A program made the position numbers and the translations under genes. Below, one piece after another: positions 1 to 57,219 of a DNA stretch of 64,000 nt (positions are counted from its first letter, which is position 1; each line of letters begins with the position of its first letter). The stretch is from NCBI GenBank assembly GCA_054601695.1, contig BAAHQB010000019.1:1054001-1118000 (forward strand), given 5' to 3'. This DNA is from Amorphochlora amoebiformis (Eukaryota > Cercozoa > Chlorarachniophyceae). The notes beneath the pieces are model-generated. The model ran no database searches, was not told where the DNA came from, and worked only from the letters and a program-made list of their open reading frames with translations.

Positions 1-58
1 GTGTATACATACATACATATATATATACATATATTATATATATATATATACATGTATA

Positions 59-97
<39 letters not shown>

Positions 98-136
98 CAA
101 TATACACATACATCTATACATATACACACATATACA

Positions 137-333
137 CCCCAACCCTAACCCTAGCCTAACCCTAACCCTACCCCTACCCCTAACCCTACCCTAACCCTAA
201 CCCTTAACAATAACACTCACCCTTACCCTAACCGTAACCCTAACCCTAACCCTAACCCTAGCCCTTACCTTAACCTTAACCCTAACCTAACCCTAACCCT
301 AACCCTAACCCTAACCCTAACCCTAATCCTAAC
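137..333 (+). repeat. CCCTAA telomere-type array inside an intron of the RidA-like gene
   Basis: Degenerate CCCTAA repeats with variants such as CCCCTA and CCTTAA. Read on the gene's sense (minus) strand this is TTAGGG, and it starts at the donor itself (exon base 334, then GTTAGGATTAGGG). It is an interstitial array, because a coding exon follows at once and (TA)n DNA lies to its left. Confidence 0.9.
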
Positions 334-1077
334 CTCTCCCATAGTGTCTGAGAACCCATTTATGACTAGATGGTGCTCAGTGAAATCATCCTATTAGGGT
401 TAGGGTTAGGGTTAGGGTTATGGTTAGGGTTAGGGTTAGGGTTAGCGTTAGGGTTAGATTAATAATAGGTTAGGCAAGCTAGAACTAGACACCATCCTTT
501 TTAGATTAGGACTAGGGTTGGGGTTAGGGTTAGGGTTAGGGTTAGGGTTAGGGTTAGGGTTACTGTGGAGGCGACGAATCCGACAACTTTTACGATCTTC
601 TTAACCTTATCAAGATCACCTTAGGGTTAGGGTTAGGGTTAGGGTTAGGTAGGGTTAGAGGGTTAGGGTTAGGGTTTGGGTTAGGGTTAGGGTTTAGGAT
701 AGGGTTAGGGTTAGGGTTAGAAGGGGGGGTAGTTGTGTGTGGGAGTTTTTGAGCGTCTAGGGTTAAGGTTAGGGTTAGGGTTAGGGTTACGGATGTTGGT
801 TTATATATGAATATATGTAATTATGGGTATGTATTTAGATTCATATATATATATATATATATAAATATTATATATATTTATATTATATATCCAACATAAC
901 TAGCTATATGTGTGTGTATGTGAACGTGTATAAATTCTATGTATATGATACTAATAATATCATTAATAACAAATAAATAAATGTATACATATATACATAT
1001 CTATATATATATATATATACTACTACTACTATTACTAATAATAATATTACTCATAACAAATAATAAATAATAATAAC

Positions 1078-1111
<34 letters not shown>

Positions 1112-1161
1112 TTTAACACTTAAATAATTGTAATAGATAATAATAGATAATAATAATAGGA

Positions 1162-1210
<49 letters not shown>

Positions 1211-1260
1211 TTTAACACTTAAATAATTGTAATAGATAATAATAGATAATAATAATAGGA

Positions 1261-1322
<62 letters not shown>

Positions 1323-1862
1323 CCAAGGTTATGCTTTAAGGTCAATTAATAATAATAATACTCACAATAAGTAATCATGATAGTAATAACATTATTTAAC
1401 AATTAAATAATAATACGAAATAATAATAACATAATACAAAATAATAATAATAATAATAATAATACGAATAATAATAATAATAATAATAATAATACGAAAT
1501 AATAATAATAAAAAATAATAATAATGAATACCAAGGTTATGTTTTAAGGTCGAGATGAAGATAATAAAATATTTAACAATTAATTAAAATACGAAATAAT
1601 AATAATAATACGAAATATTAAATGTAATAATAATAATAATTCGAAATATTAAATAGTAATAATAATGAATACCAAGGTTATGTTTTAAGGTCGAGATAAA
1701 GTTAAGAGCCACAAGCTTGGCTGCGTACTGCGCCTCCTACGATTACATATATACATATATGTGTATGTATGTATGTACGTATATATATATATATGCATAT
1801 ATATATATGTGTATATATATATATATTATATATAATAATAATAATAATATATCATATAATAA

Positions 1863-1916
<54 letters not shown>

Positions 1917-2543
1917 TAATATACATATATATACACACGTATGTATATATATATATATATGTAAATATACAATATATATATATATATATATACAATGCCC
2001 ATTCAAAAAACAGCTTAGAGTCAGGTCATGGTTAAGTTTTGTGTTCAAGCTGTCTCGCCAGCTGAAAAAGAGAGAAAAAAACAAAAAAAAAAAAGAAGAG
2101 AAAAAAAAGCCGCGAAAATAGAAGGAAAACAGAGTAAAAAAGAGGAAAGGAAAAAAAAAGAAAAAAAAGAAAAAAAAAAAGAAAAAAAAAGAAAAAAAAA
2201 AAAAGAAAAAAAAAAAAAAACTAGAATAAGAGGTGCTTAAACACACTTTGAGATCATAGTCTTTCCCCACAATCCCTCTCATGAGTTCGCCTCCTGCTGG
2301 TACTGGAAGGTGTCCGGCAACGTAGACAATGTTATCTACCTTCATATGCGTGTGTGGGTATGTTTGTGTGCGGACAACAGGATTCTGAGTCGTCCTATCG
2401 ACGTGCGGGTATGGTACTGTTTAGATGTATTTGTGTCGTGTGTGTTGTGATGGATGTTTTGTGATGTATGTGTGTTTATATGGTTTGGTAGATATGAGGC
2501 ATGATTGTTTTTGTATGTTATGTATATATATATATATATTATA

Positions 2544-2591
<48 letters not shown>

Positions 2592-2662
2592 GGGTGTACA
2601 TACATCAGTATGTAATAGAACTTATACAGATAATGCAGTGCATACATAAATACATATGTATT

Positions 2663-2710
<48 letters not shown>

Positions 2711-2744
2711 CATAAATACATATGTATTTATTTATATATGTATG

Positions 2745-2775
<31 letters not shown>

Positions 2776-2826
2776 ATATTATTTATATGTATGTATACAT
2801 ATACATATGTATATATATACATATAT

Positions 2827-2879
<53 letters not shown>

Positions 2880-3239
2880 TATATACACCTTTATATATGC
2901 ACATATACATATAAATATACAAATGCAAAATTTGCAATTCCAAACTTGCTCACATATACAAACCATTTTCAATTAGGCTCTCAATCCCGCCCCCTCAAAC
3001 ATCGAATATTTCATGTTTAATAGTTCAAAAAACGGATTAGGGGGGGGGGGGTGGGTGTTGACCAAAGGGGGTACCTGATTACACTGCACGTAGTTTGCCT
3101 GAGATTTAGGGGGTACTGGTAGGGTATACCCTAGTTCTTCCAGCCGTTTTTCGACATGAATGTAAGCTCTTCCCCCAAGGGTACCCCTCAGGAAGGGGGA
3201 GGGCGCACGGCGGGCGAGGCTTCGAGGGATACGTAGCAT
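334..3239 (-). CDS. RidA/YjgF-family protein, 3' end outside window (spliced, 5 exons seen)
   Basis: Exons in transcript order: 3239-3075, 2339-2247, 1736-1673, 619-564, 390-334. They join in one frame to about 145 residues. After an Arg/Ala-rich N-terminus ([19 protein letters not shown]), which looks like a mitochondrial presequence, the protein reads [62 protein letters not shown] and [13 protein letters not shown]. This order matches the YjgF/YER057c/UK114 (RidA) branch of small trimeric proteins, several of which hydrolyse reactive enamine/imine intermediates. The start ATG has an in-frame TAA just upstream. About 30 C-terminal residues, expected to include the conserved Arg and Glu region, are missing because the gene runs off the left edge after the donor at 333-332. 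The last two introns are largely telomere-type repeat, and the exon ending at 1673 has degenerate copies of its 3' end in the next intron. The family call is firm; the substrate and exact borders are inferred. Confidence 0.85.
394..789 (+). repeat. TTAGGG telomere-type arrays flanking and between RidA-like exons
   Basis: TTAGGG blocks at about 394-456, 505-562, 621-720 and 763-789 surround the exon at 619-564 and precede the exon at 390-334. On the sense strand they read CCCTAA and directly provide splice sites: acceptor CCCTAAG before base 619, donor GTAACCCTAACCC after base 564, and acceptor CCCTAATAG before base 390. A non-repeat stretch at about 456-504 shows no coding frame that fits the gene. 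Confidence 0.85.
1021..1672 (-). repeat. AAT/ATT microsatellite with two decayed copies of an exon end
   Basis: About 650 bp of (AAT)n interrupted by recurring modules. One module, at about 1525-1556 and again at about 1318-1345, copies the 3' end of the exon ending at 1673 (sense TTAAAACATAACCTTG followed by GTATT). A second AT-rich module of about 58 bp is repeated at 1109-1166 and 1208-1265. The whole block lies in one intron of the RidA-like gene. Confidence 0.8.
2068..2222 (+). repeat. A-rich purine tract in an intron
   Basis: Almost pure A/G for about 155 bp, so a long polypyrimidine tract on the sense strand of the RidA-like gene. It lies just downstream of the donor after base 2247. 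Open frames here (Lys/Glu/Arg or Phe/Ser-rich) are repeat translations. Confidence 0.8.
2340..3074 (-). other. Intron of the RidA-like gene, mostly (TA)n and (CATA)n
   Basis: Between donor CAG|GTACCC at 3074 and the AAG acceptor at 2340. It holds AT microsatellites, a short unique stretch (2345-2500) and a G run near 3041-3050. No coding signal was seen. Confidence 0.7.
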
Positions 3240-4247
3240 TTTTTAGGGCAGATTGAGTGCGTGGGTCTGGTCTGGTTGGTTTGTCAGGAGAGGAGCCTGG
3301 GTTTTGCTCAGATAATAAAAAAGATATGCGGATATCAAGGGATAGATATGATTCTTTTAAAACAGGATTTAATACCGGTAATCCCGTAATCCCCGGGAGA
3401 ATGGCGTCCAATCGGACGGAATGCGGAAGGTACAAAGGGCGAGAGGCCAATCATCGCCAGGTGTCCTCCCAGGACGGGGTTCAGGTTTGGGATCGCCTCC
3501 GCTGGATACATTTTAGCACTTGTGAATCCGACTATGTAAGAGGAGCCGCGGGGAAATCCTAGCTGATCTGGATTTTGATGGTTCGGGACTTGGGATGTAT
3601 GTGATGCAGCATGGATGGTGAGTGTGGGCGGTGCACGGCTAATGGCGTTGTACTTGCCGGGGTTTCAAGAAGATGTGCTTGTTATGGTCATGTTTGGGCT
3701 GTAAGTTACCTTAATTTCTTTTCATTGTTGCGATTCTAATGTTTTACCTGTGTTATCACAGAGTAAAACTAGTATAGATTTGCAATTCAGTATAATCATT
3801 GGAAATTTGGATAATATGAATGATAATACATTGCGCGGTGTGCGTATAATATCCAGAATATTGTCGGTGTACATATTTGTATAAACAATATTACTAGTAT
3901 GTTATAATACTCTACTAACATAATGCTAGTAACATGACCGGTCTATGCCATACGAGAGGTGTTGTGGTGTTATAATTTAAAATAAAATACATATAAAAAA
4001 AATATACTTATGTACATATATATATATATATATATTTTATATATGCATATCATAGTATATATATATATATATATATATATAAATATATATAATATACTAA
4101 GTTTATATATATACACATTTATAATCTAGATAATACGAGTAATAATATTATGCATAATATTATCTAGATTGCATTCAAAATTTCAAATGTTCTGTGTAGC
4201 AATACGTCAATATATATTATGTATATTTATATATGTAAATATTCATA

Positions 4248-4306
<59 letters not shown>

Positions 4307-4313
4307 TGGTTTA

Positions 4314-4369
<56 letters not shown>

Positions 4370-4428
4370 GGATATGTATATATGTATATCTATATTTGGT
4401 ATATACATATAACAGTATACATTACAAC

Positions 4429-4524
<96 letters not shown>

Positions 4525-4670
4525 TAATTTTACATACATACATACAAATATGTATATATGTGTATATATTATATATGTATATATATATATATTTATACAA
4601 ATATATATATATATATAATTCATATAATCATATATATATATATGTATATATATATAAATATATTACATAT

Positions 4671-4731
<61 letters not shown>

Positions 4732-4801
4732 CATATATATGTAATATATAATCAAAACATATATAACTAATGTATATACATATATATATAGAAATATATG
4801 T

Positions 4802-4836
<35 letters not shown>

Positions 4837-4969
4837 AACATATACACATAAGTAGGCTGATAATCGTCTGTTACAGACTGGGTTACAAGTGAATCATAAA
4901 CAAATTTGATGAACACATGAATGACTGTCGCCCGCAACTAGTTATCAGCAGCTGAAATTTCTTGGAACT
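3240..4969. other. Intergenic region upstream of the RidA-like gene
   Basis: About 720 bp of unique sequence (3240-3960) followed by AT-rich repeats. A 101-residue frame at 3257-3562 has no recognisable features. A stretch at 3611-3704 could be a short plus-strand exon (ATG, Cys-rich, then a good GTAAGT donor), but no matching next exon was found. The likely promoter of the RidA-like gene lies at the left end; no core element is certain. Confidence 0.5.
4123..4170. repeat. Nested inverted repeat with CTAG-containing arms
   Basis: Left arm AATCTAGATAATA (4123-4135) and its exact reverse complement (4158-4170) enclose a perfect 22-bp palindrome centred on GC at 4152-4153 (4142-4163). It lies in intergenic DNA downstream of the minus-strand coiled-coil gene. 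It could extrude as a cruciform; its function is unknown. Confidence 0.75.
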
Positions 4970-5026
4970 TTACTCGCACATGTTGGCACACCTGAGACCA
5001 ATGCATATATATGTATATTACATAAG

Positions 5027-5065
<39 letters not shown>

Positions 5066-5511
5066 GTAATGTACAATAAATATTACCTCTCTTTGAAGTC
5101 CTGATCAAGTTGTTGAAGCCTATGTGTGTATTTATGTATGTTGTTATATTCATATATGTATATATATGTATATTATATGTATATATGTATATATATATAT
5201 ATATTATATATATATATATATATGTATATAATTATCTGAAATATATATATATATATATTTATCTGAAATATATATATATATATGTATGTATATACACGTA
5301 TTTATACGCATGTATGTGCTTGTGAATGTAACCTAATCTTGGCCTCCTCGATCCTTTTGCGAGCCAACCCTAGGTTCTATATATGCAAATATATGCATAT
5401 ATATATATATATATATATGTATCTTTAAATAACATACATGTACCTGTATATGAATATATATTATTTATACATAAATATACATACAGACATGTATAATATA
5501 TATATATATTA

Positions 5512-5550
<39 letters not shown>

Positions 5551-5755
5551 CCGGAGGCAATTGGTGATATGCCTGCAGAGTCTTCTCGAGTTTCTCCTTT
5601 TCTTCCTCCAAGATCCTATGCATGGAAACGTGCAAATATGTATGGATATACATATACCAAACACACACAAATTATAACATGTGTATATATGTATATGTGT
5701 ATGTGTGTATAAATACATTTACGCACATATATATATATATATGTACACATTTTAA

Positions 5756-5805
<50 letters not shown>

Positions 5806-6292
5806 CAGACTTCCATCCTATCTCTATCTCTCCCTCTGGATTACTCTCCACTTGACTGTGTTAAAGATTCCTAGGTGAGAGCTGTTAGGTTAGGGTTACG
5901 GATGTGCGGGTAAGGTTGGTTAGGGTTACGGTTACGTTAAGGGTTGGGATTAGGGTTAGTGTGAGCGTAAAGTAAACACCGCAGCTTGTTTGCGACGGTA
6001 GAGATGCTTTGATGAGTTATTGTCTTGGTCACTCCGGAACGAATGGTTTCATCCTAGTATGGGTTTGGTATTTTATATATATATATATATATATATAGTA
6101 TTATGTTTATGCATACTATACATGTAAATGTGTGTACATAAAATCGTATGCATGTAAGCATGTATATGTACATGTATATATATATATATATCATATATTT
6201 ATATTATTACATTCATATATATTGTAAATACAATATTAACAGTTATAATAAATAACAATACCAATATAACTAGTAATACAATAGATGTCTAC

Positions 6293-6329
<37 letters not shown>

Positions 6330-6607
6330 AAAATATATACATTCTCAATCATGTTTATGCGATAAATATACCAAATATATGTACCAATATATTATATGTA
6401 AAATAAAAATATACATATATACATATATAAAAATACACATATATATTATATATTTATATATTGTATATCTTAATATCTAATACTACAGACATCGCTCTCT
6501 TAATACCTTTCATCCCTCTCATATATACATGTACATACATATTCAAAAATAAACTCACAATCACACATGCAATATTTACATATATACATATATATATATA
6601 TATATGC

Positions 6608-6644
<37 letters not shown>

Positions 6645-6715
6645 TACATACATATATATATATATATATATATTTATGTATGTATACATATATATATATA
6701 TATATATATAATATC

Positions 6716-6749
<34 letters not shown>

Positions 6750-6753
6750 TATA

Positions 6754-6810
<57 letters not shown>

Positions 6811-7544
6811 ACCCCATTACAAACCTTCCAAGTCCGAATAGATTTCTTATAGTCGTCAATACGCCCGTGCATATGCCGCACAGAATTCTTTAATTTTTCG
6901 GCCTTCGCGCTAACCATTAGGAAGAATCTTAGAAACTAAGCCATGGTTGGGTTAAGGCTAGGGTCAGGGTCAGGGCCAGGGGAGCAATTGGAGTTCGGAT
7001 TAGGGCTTGGGCTCAATACCTTTGTTCCTTGATCTCGCTTTCTAATCGATTTTCGATCCTGAGTTTGGGCTTAAATTTCGATTTCGGTCGAGGTTTAGAC
7101 AGAAAAAGGGCTTAGACTAGGGCCGAAGTACAGCTAGGCAGACTCAGACTTAGATGTAGGATTTTAGGTTAGGGTTAGAGTTAGAATACCCATTGATCTG
7201 ATGGGAAAACCTTTGAGCTTTGGTGATGGAATTTAGGAGATTTCGCTCGTTTTCCTCGAGAATACTCATCTTTTTCTCGGCGTCTGAGCGCTGGCACACG
7301 ATACATATATTTGATATTTCTTTTCTTTGCTGATGAATTTTTCTTTAATTGGGGATATACGTATCAGATATACATGAAAGTATTTCAAAAATTTAGTATG
7401 GATATATGTGTTATATAGATTAGATATACATTTATATGTGTGGATATATGTATTACATAGATTAGATATACATTTATATGTGTTTTATTTTATGTACATG
7501 TATATATATATATATTATATGCCTATACATATATATATATATTA

Positions 7545-7586
<42 letters not shown>

Positions 7587-7724
7587 AATAAATATATATA
7601 AATTATATACATACATGTATACATATATATATATATATAATATATATTTAAATACATTATATATAAATATATAAATAAATAAGTATATGTATACTTACAC
7701 TCGCACACACACCTACCCACACAT

Positions 7725-7806
<82 letters not shown>

Positions 7807-7821
7807 GTATGTGTATATGTA

Positions 7822-7872
<51 letters not shown>

Positions 7873-7985
7873 GATGTATGTATATATACAAACACACACA
7901 CACACACACATATATATATGTATGTGTATATATATACATATACATGTATGTATGTATATGTCTATATGTATAGATATATTTATAT

Positions 7986-8029
<44 letters not shown>

Positions 8030-8351
8030 ACGTACATATACATATACACGAAAAATATAAATTCAGGTTTAAAATTCACCAAATTAGCCACTGATCCGAG
8101 AGAGAGCATCATACTATGGTAAGGGTTGGAAACATAAGATTTTGTTGGGATAATATCTCGGCTTGGGATTAGCGTTAGGGTTAAAATTTGTCGGATTTGG
8201 GTTAGAGCACTTAGTCAAATACCTGGTAAGAGATGCATCTTTGACCCCAAGGGTGCTGGCTAGCCGGGCGAGGGCTAGGAGACTGGGGTAATAATATACG
8301 ATGAATATATATACATATATATATATATATATGTATATATATACACATTTT

Positions 8352-8429
<78 letters not shown>

Positions 8430-8732
8430 ATATGTATCTTCATGTATGCATGTATCATGACGTTACTTTCGTTTCCCATGAGGAGAAAGCATTTTCTCAG
8501 GAGGGTATACCCCAACCCCTCGTAGAATTTCTTTTACCATCTCACCTATATAAATACACATACACACATATGTTGTATGCATTATATATATATATACACA
8601 CACATGTGTGTGTGTGTTCACACAACTTTAATGTATTATACCATACTAAAACACACAAATGCAATATTTGATCTATCTATCTATCTATCTATATTTATAC
8701 ATTTATATATATTTAAGTGTTATACATATTAT

Positions 8733-8774
<42 letters not shown>

Positions 8775-8824
8775 CACACACATACATATTATGTGCGTTT
8801 GAATCCTACACACACATATCTATC

Positions 8825-8892
<68 letters not shown>

Positions 8893-8931
8893 TTTTATAT
8901 ATATTTTATATATATCATATATATATATATT

Positions 8932-8973
<42 letters not shown>

Positions 8974-9178
8974 ATATATGTATATATTTATATGTATATA
9001 TACATACGTTATGCAGGTATGTATACAAGTATACCCTGGGCCTTATACAGCTTGATTTGACGTCGCAGATCTTCTAACTTGATGTCACGAAGGGTGACTC
9101 TTTCTTTGTGCCTGTGTATATACATCACACCATGTATGTAAATGTGTACATACAAATATATACATATCTAGATCTGAC

Positions 9179-9221
<43 letters not shown>

Positions 9222-9298
9222 TATGTGTGTGTGTGTGTGTCTGATTCCATAATATACATGGATACGTATATACATATATACACATGTATTAGTATATG

Positions 9299-9361
<63 letters not shown>

Positions 9362-9494
9362 ATATACAATATACATATATTCTGCACACTAGGCATGTGA
9401 GGATCTCAAAATCGGAAGTAAATATGTATTTATGTAAGATATATATATATATATATATAAATATACATTTATATTTATATATATATATATATAC

Positions 9495-9545
<51 letters not shown>

Positions 9546-9677
9546 AAGGTTATGAAAACTGAGCTATGTTTTTTAGGTTGAGACCTGGCGATGAGTCTCT
9601 CACAGCTTACGATTAGTTCAATGCTCATCTGTATAAAATATGTAAACACATATATACATATACATATACATGCATAC

Positions 9678-9728
<51 letters not shown>

Positions 9729-9762
9729 GTATATATATTTCGACACATTGATATACACATAG

Positions 9763-9823
<61 letters not shown>

Positions 9824-9924
9824 TACATATGTGCATATATTTTTAAATATGTACTTAGAGACACATTTACATATATATATATATATATATATTGTATGTA
9901 TGTATATATATATACACACACACA

Positions 9925-10007
<83 letters not shown>

Positions 10008-10053
10008 TACCTATATGCATACATATATGCACATGTGTATATATTTGCGCATG

Positions 10054-10130
<77 letters not shown>

Positions 10131-10353
10131 ATATATATATATATATATTTTTGTCTGTATATACATATTTACATTATATATTATCTAGTACATATCCTGG
10201 ATATCGTGTATACATGATTATATATAATACTAGAATATTATAGATCTATATATATATATATATACTTACTCTATATATATATTTATGTACATATTTATAT
10301 ATATATATATATATATATGTATATACTAGATATTATTACATAAAAATATACAT

Positions 10354-10401
<48 letters not shown>

Positions 10402-11164
10402 ACATATGTATGTATATATGTTCATATTCCCACCTCAGTTGGATTGATTGCAGTCTGTATCCCGATCTCCTTTAGCATTTTCTCCAGCCTCCCACACCTT
10501 TCCGCACAATATTTATACACATAAATTCGAATCCTCATACATATATGTATATAATATTATACAAATACATACATACATGCATACATACATACATACACAA
10601 CACACACACAAGTCATATAAATACATTCTTTATTCAAATAAGCTTACATAAATATGCCTACAGCAGTTTATACCGCAAAACCAATGTAATTCAATACTCT
10701 CTCCTCCTTCCCGACCTCGGCCTATCTCTCCATACATACCTAGATCAACCCCTTTCCCCCCCCTTCTTCCCAAAGAGACAAAGGAAGGAAGGAACGAAGA
10801 AAATGAAACCCAGACGAGCTTAACAAATGTCACCGTCCCCCCCCTTCCTTCCGCTTCCACCCCCTTCCCCCCTTTCTATTCTTTCTCTAAACCTACTTTG
10901 CCCTGATTCGAAAAATAAACCCACCGCCTTTCCCTTTCGTCATCGCGCGCGCCAAGCAGTTTGCCCTCCATCTGATGTTGCTTGTGGGGAATGTCCGTCA
11001 CTAACCGTGACTAACGGTATTCTCCTAGAATACCTAGAAAATGTATTCCAGGGATTCTCTGGAGACCTCTCAATATCACTTTCTGTGATGCCACAGGGTG
11101 ACACTGTCCCATGCGTGTTCAACGGCAAGGAATAACGACCGTAGAGAATCGGAGAATCTATCAT
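4970..11164 (-). CDS. Predicted coiled-coil protein, about 300 residues, ~16 small exons
   Basis: Exons in transcript order: 11164-11067, 10497-10434, 9628-9585, 9111-9027 (or -9035), 8530-8467, 8274-8223, 8113-8080, 7290-7211, 7058-7020, 6909-6825, 6053-5980, about 5881-5852 (weak donor, tentative), 5615-5552, 5376-5333, 5119-5087, 4991-4970. Each joins in frame to the next. The start ATG at 11164 has an in-frame TGA about 40 bp upstream and follows unique intergenic DNA. The N-terminus (about 33 residues, Gly/Pro-containing) is followed by Glu/Lys-rich heptad-like stretches such as [30 protein letters not shown] and [14 protein letters not shown]. No catalytic motif was seen and I do not recognise the family. 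A scaffold or cytoskeletal role is only a guess. The last exon uses TAA at 4972-4970; another frame of that exon would end at a TAG near 4938. Confidence 0.6.
5885..5965 (+). repeat. Degenerate TTAGGG repeats in an intron
   Basis: Imperfect GGTTAGGGTTACGG-type units between exons 6053-5980 and about 5881-5852 of the minus-strand coiled-coil gene. The sense strand reads CCCTAA-like, the same orientation as in most other introns of this window. Confidence 0.7.
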
Positions 11165-41122
<29,958 letters not shown>

Positions 41123-41604
41123 TTACGAGTAACATCATCGGCCATCTACGCATTCCGAAAGTCCGAAATAATAGTCTAGATAGTATTTAATCAAAATTTG
41201 AATATACTCGGTATAATGCTTACGTGAACTCCACATTAATTATCATACAATCTAGACAATAGTACATGTAGCACCTACATCTACTAGATCTAGTACATAT
41301 GGATATTTTTCTGTGTTTATCCTAGTTATCGGATAATTACACAATATTTCAACTACGTGTAGTAAGGATACTATCTAGACTACTAGACCTAGTTATTTCC
41401 TAGATTTCTCTAGTTTCTGTCGCTAAATCTAGATAATATTCCGCTGGTCCCTAGGGTCCCGGCAAGTTAACTAATCACAAGATCAATAATTTCAATGGAC
41501 GGATCATGCCGTACTGGAGTTCTTCAAATTTACACGCAGCAGCGACGCCGAGAATATTTAACAGACTTCTGTTAGCCAAGCTAAACCAAAGGAGACTCAA
41601 AATA
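41123..41604. other. Convergent intergenic region, CTAG-rich
   Basis: 482 bp of unique sequence between the tail-to-tail K2P and coiled-coil genes, with no long microsatellite. Roughly 16 CTAG tetramers fall within its first 370 bp. The 3' ends and poly(A) signals of both genes are expected here. Confidence 0.75.
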
Positions 41605-44605
<3,001 letters not shown>

Positions 44606-44726
44606 GGTGTCCTCCTTTCGTCTCTGACCGTCTCTCCCGAAAAAAATCGATTCGCGAGAAATTAATATTCGTGGCGGAAAAAGGCGGCTTCAATCGAAAC
44701 CGCGACTCTCCTTTCCAATCTCCGCC
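44606..44726. promoter_or_regulatory. Probable bidirectional promoter, 121 bp
   Basis: The only sequence between divergent ATGs at 44605 (minus) and 44727 (plus). It is unique, free of the TA repeats that fill other gaps, and contains an A7 run, TCGATTCGCGA and repeated CGG/CGAAA motifs. No TATA box is evident. Promoter function is inferred from position. Confidence 0.6.
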
Positions 44727-48975
<4,249 letters not shown>

Positions 48976-50263
48976 GTACTTATTTTTGAGAAGCCCTCTC
49001 AGAATTTCGATAAAATTCTTTCTTCGGGCGTCGACGCCCCGATCTCGGCAACACAGTACTAGAGTAATTTCTAGAACTTACCGAGAGAGTTTAGCAAAAG
49101 TCAAGATAGTGACGAGATGCAGAATCTAATATTCATATCTAGATAGGTAGATTGCGAACTGATGTTTGAAGTACCAGTACTAGCAGTAATATTTTTTAGA
49201 TATTACTCCTAGTAGTATTAATCGCTTGTGACCGAATTTAGACTTATATCTTCTTGATCTTCTAGATCTTGATAATCATTTAGATACTCTTGGCTCTACT
49301 TCTACTGAGCTAGCTAGTCCAGTAGATCTGAGTAACTAGTCTGGCTAGTACTAGTAGTAGTAGTACTAGATCTACTATATCTAGTAGATATAACACTAGA
49401 TATCTAGAGATATCTAGGATATACTAGATATACTCTAGATACTAGATATACTTATCATGATACTAGTGATCTAGGTGATATATAAATCTAGAAATATTAT
49501 ATCATAATTTTTGTGAGAATATTATATGTATACATATGCAGCCAAGTGACTGTAGCTTTGAATCAGTGCAATATTCAGCAATGTCTATGCCCTAGATGCC
49601 AGCTACTATCGACCTACCACCAGCTAGCACACATCATATGTAACTTAATGGTACGAGTAACTGTTGGCGTTGGTCTAGTTTGGTAGGAATGTTACAATTT
49701 TTCAAATTGATGTACACAATTCTGAACAAAATAATGTCTGAATAGATCACCAATAATTGTAATAATTGGGATTATTTTAAACACCAAATGACCGTGCACA
49801 TCTGAATAACTACCTTAGCATATGCATTATTGTGCATAAATTTAGCAGAGGGAGGTGACGTAATTCACATGTTCTCACGGCTTCTAAAGACAGCCAATCC
49901 CCCCGAGGTAATCCTCACCAAATTCCGTTGTTCCCCTCGTTGTTTCTAAAGGTCAAAATCACACACATCATACTTTAACTCAAATTCTATAACTGGGATT
50001 CTTTAAAGATTCTTGAGAAGGTCGTGAGGGGAAGAGAGCCTCAGCGGGCTGCTGGTGGCCATTTCATCGAATGCCGAACTTTTCTGTAATTTTTCATATT
50101 GTATCTGAGATATATCACATATAAGCTTTAATCATGGAAGAACATTGACACGTGTGCGCTACACATGACCAATCGAAACGGCGCCCACCCCGGCCCGCGA
50201 AAAGTGTTTTTGCGTCTGAACGCGTCGAAATTGCCCTAGGGGCTTAGAGTCTTGAGCGAAAGG
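48976..50263. other. Intergenic region with a CTAG-rich island
   Basis: About 1.3 kb of unique DNA between the ankyrin gene and the next gene. About 20 CTAG tetramers cluster within 49130-49495 (many as CTAGATATCTAG-like strings). The promoter of the following gene probably lies at the right end; no core element is certain. No coding region seen. Confidence 0.7.

Positions 50264-57219
<6,956 letters not shown>

Noticed and set aside
137-789. A true chromosome end or telomere-telomere fusion
   Set aside because: Coding exons lie within the arrays, and the order CCCTAA then TTAGGG is opposite to an end-to-end fusion.
3257-3562. 101-residue plus-strand frame upstream of the RidA-like gene
   Set aside because: No recognisable motif, no splice partner, and it overlaps the probable promoter region.
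3611-3704. Possible first exon of a plus-strand gene (ATG, Cys-rich, GTAAGT donor)
   Set aside because: No following exon that fits could be found; the minus-strand gene ends at 4970.
9392-9418. Possible plus-strand mini-exon with CACACTAG acceptor and GTAAAT donor
   Set aside because: It lies in an intron of the minus-strand gene and has no partner exons on the plus strand.
10630-10860. Minus-strand frame between exons 1 and 2 of the first coiled-coil gene
   Set aside because: Exon 1 (to 11067) joins the exon at 10497 in frame without it; it reads as low-complexity sequence.
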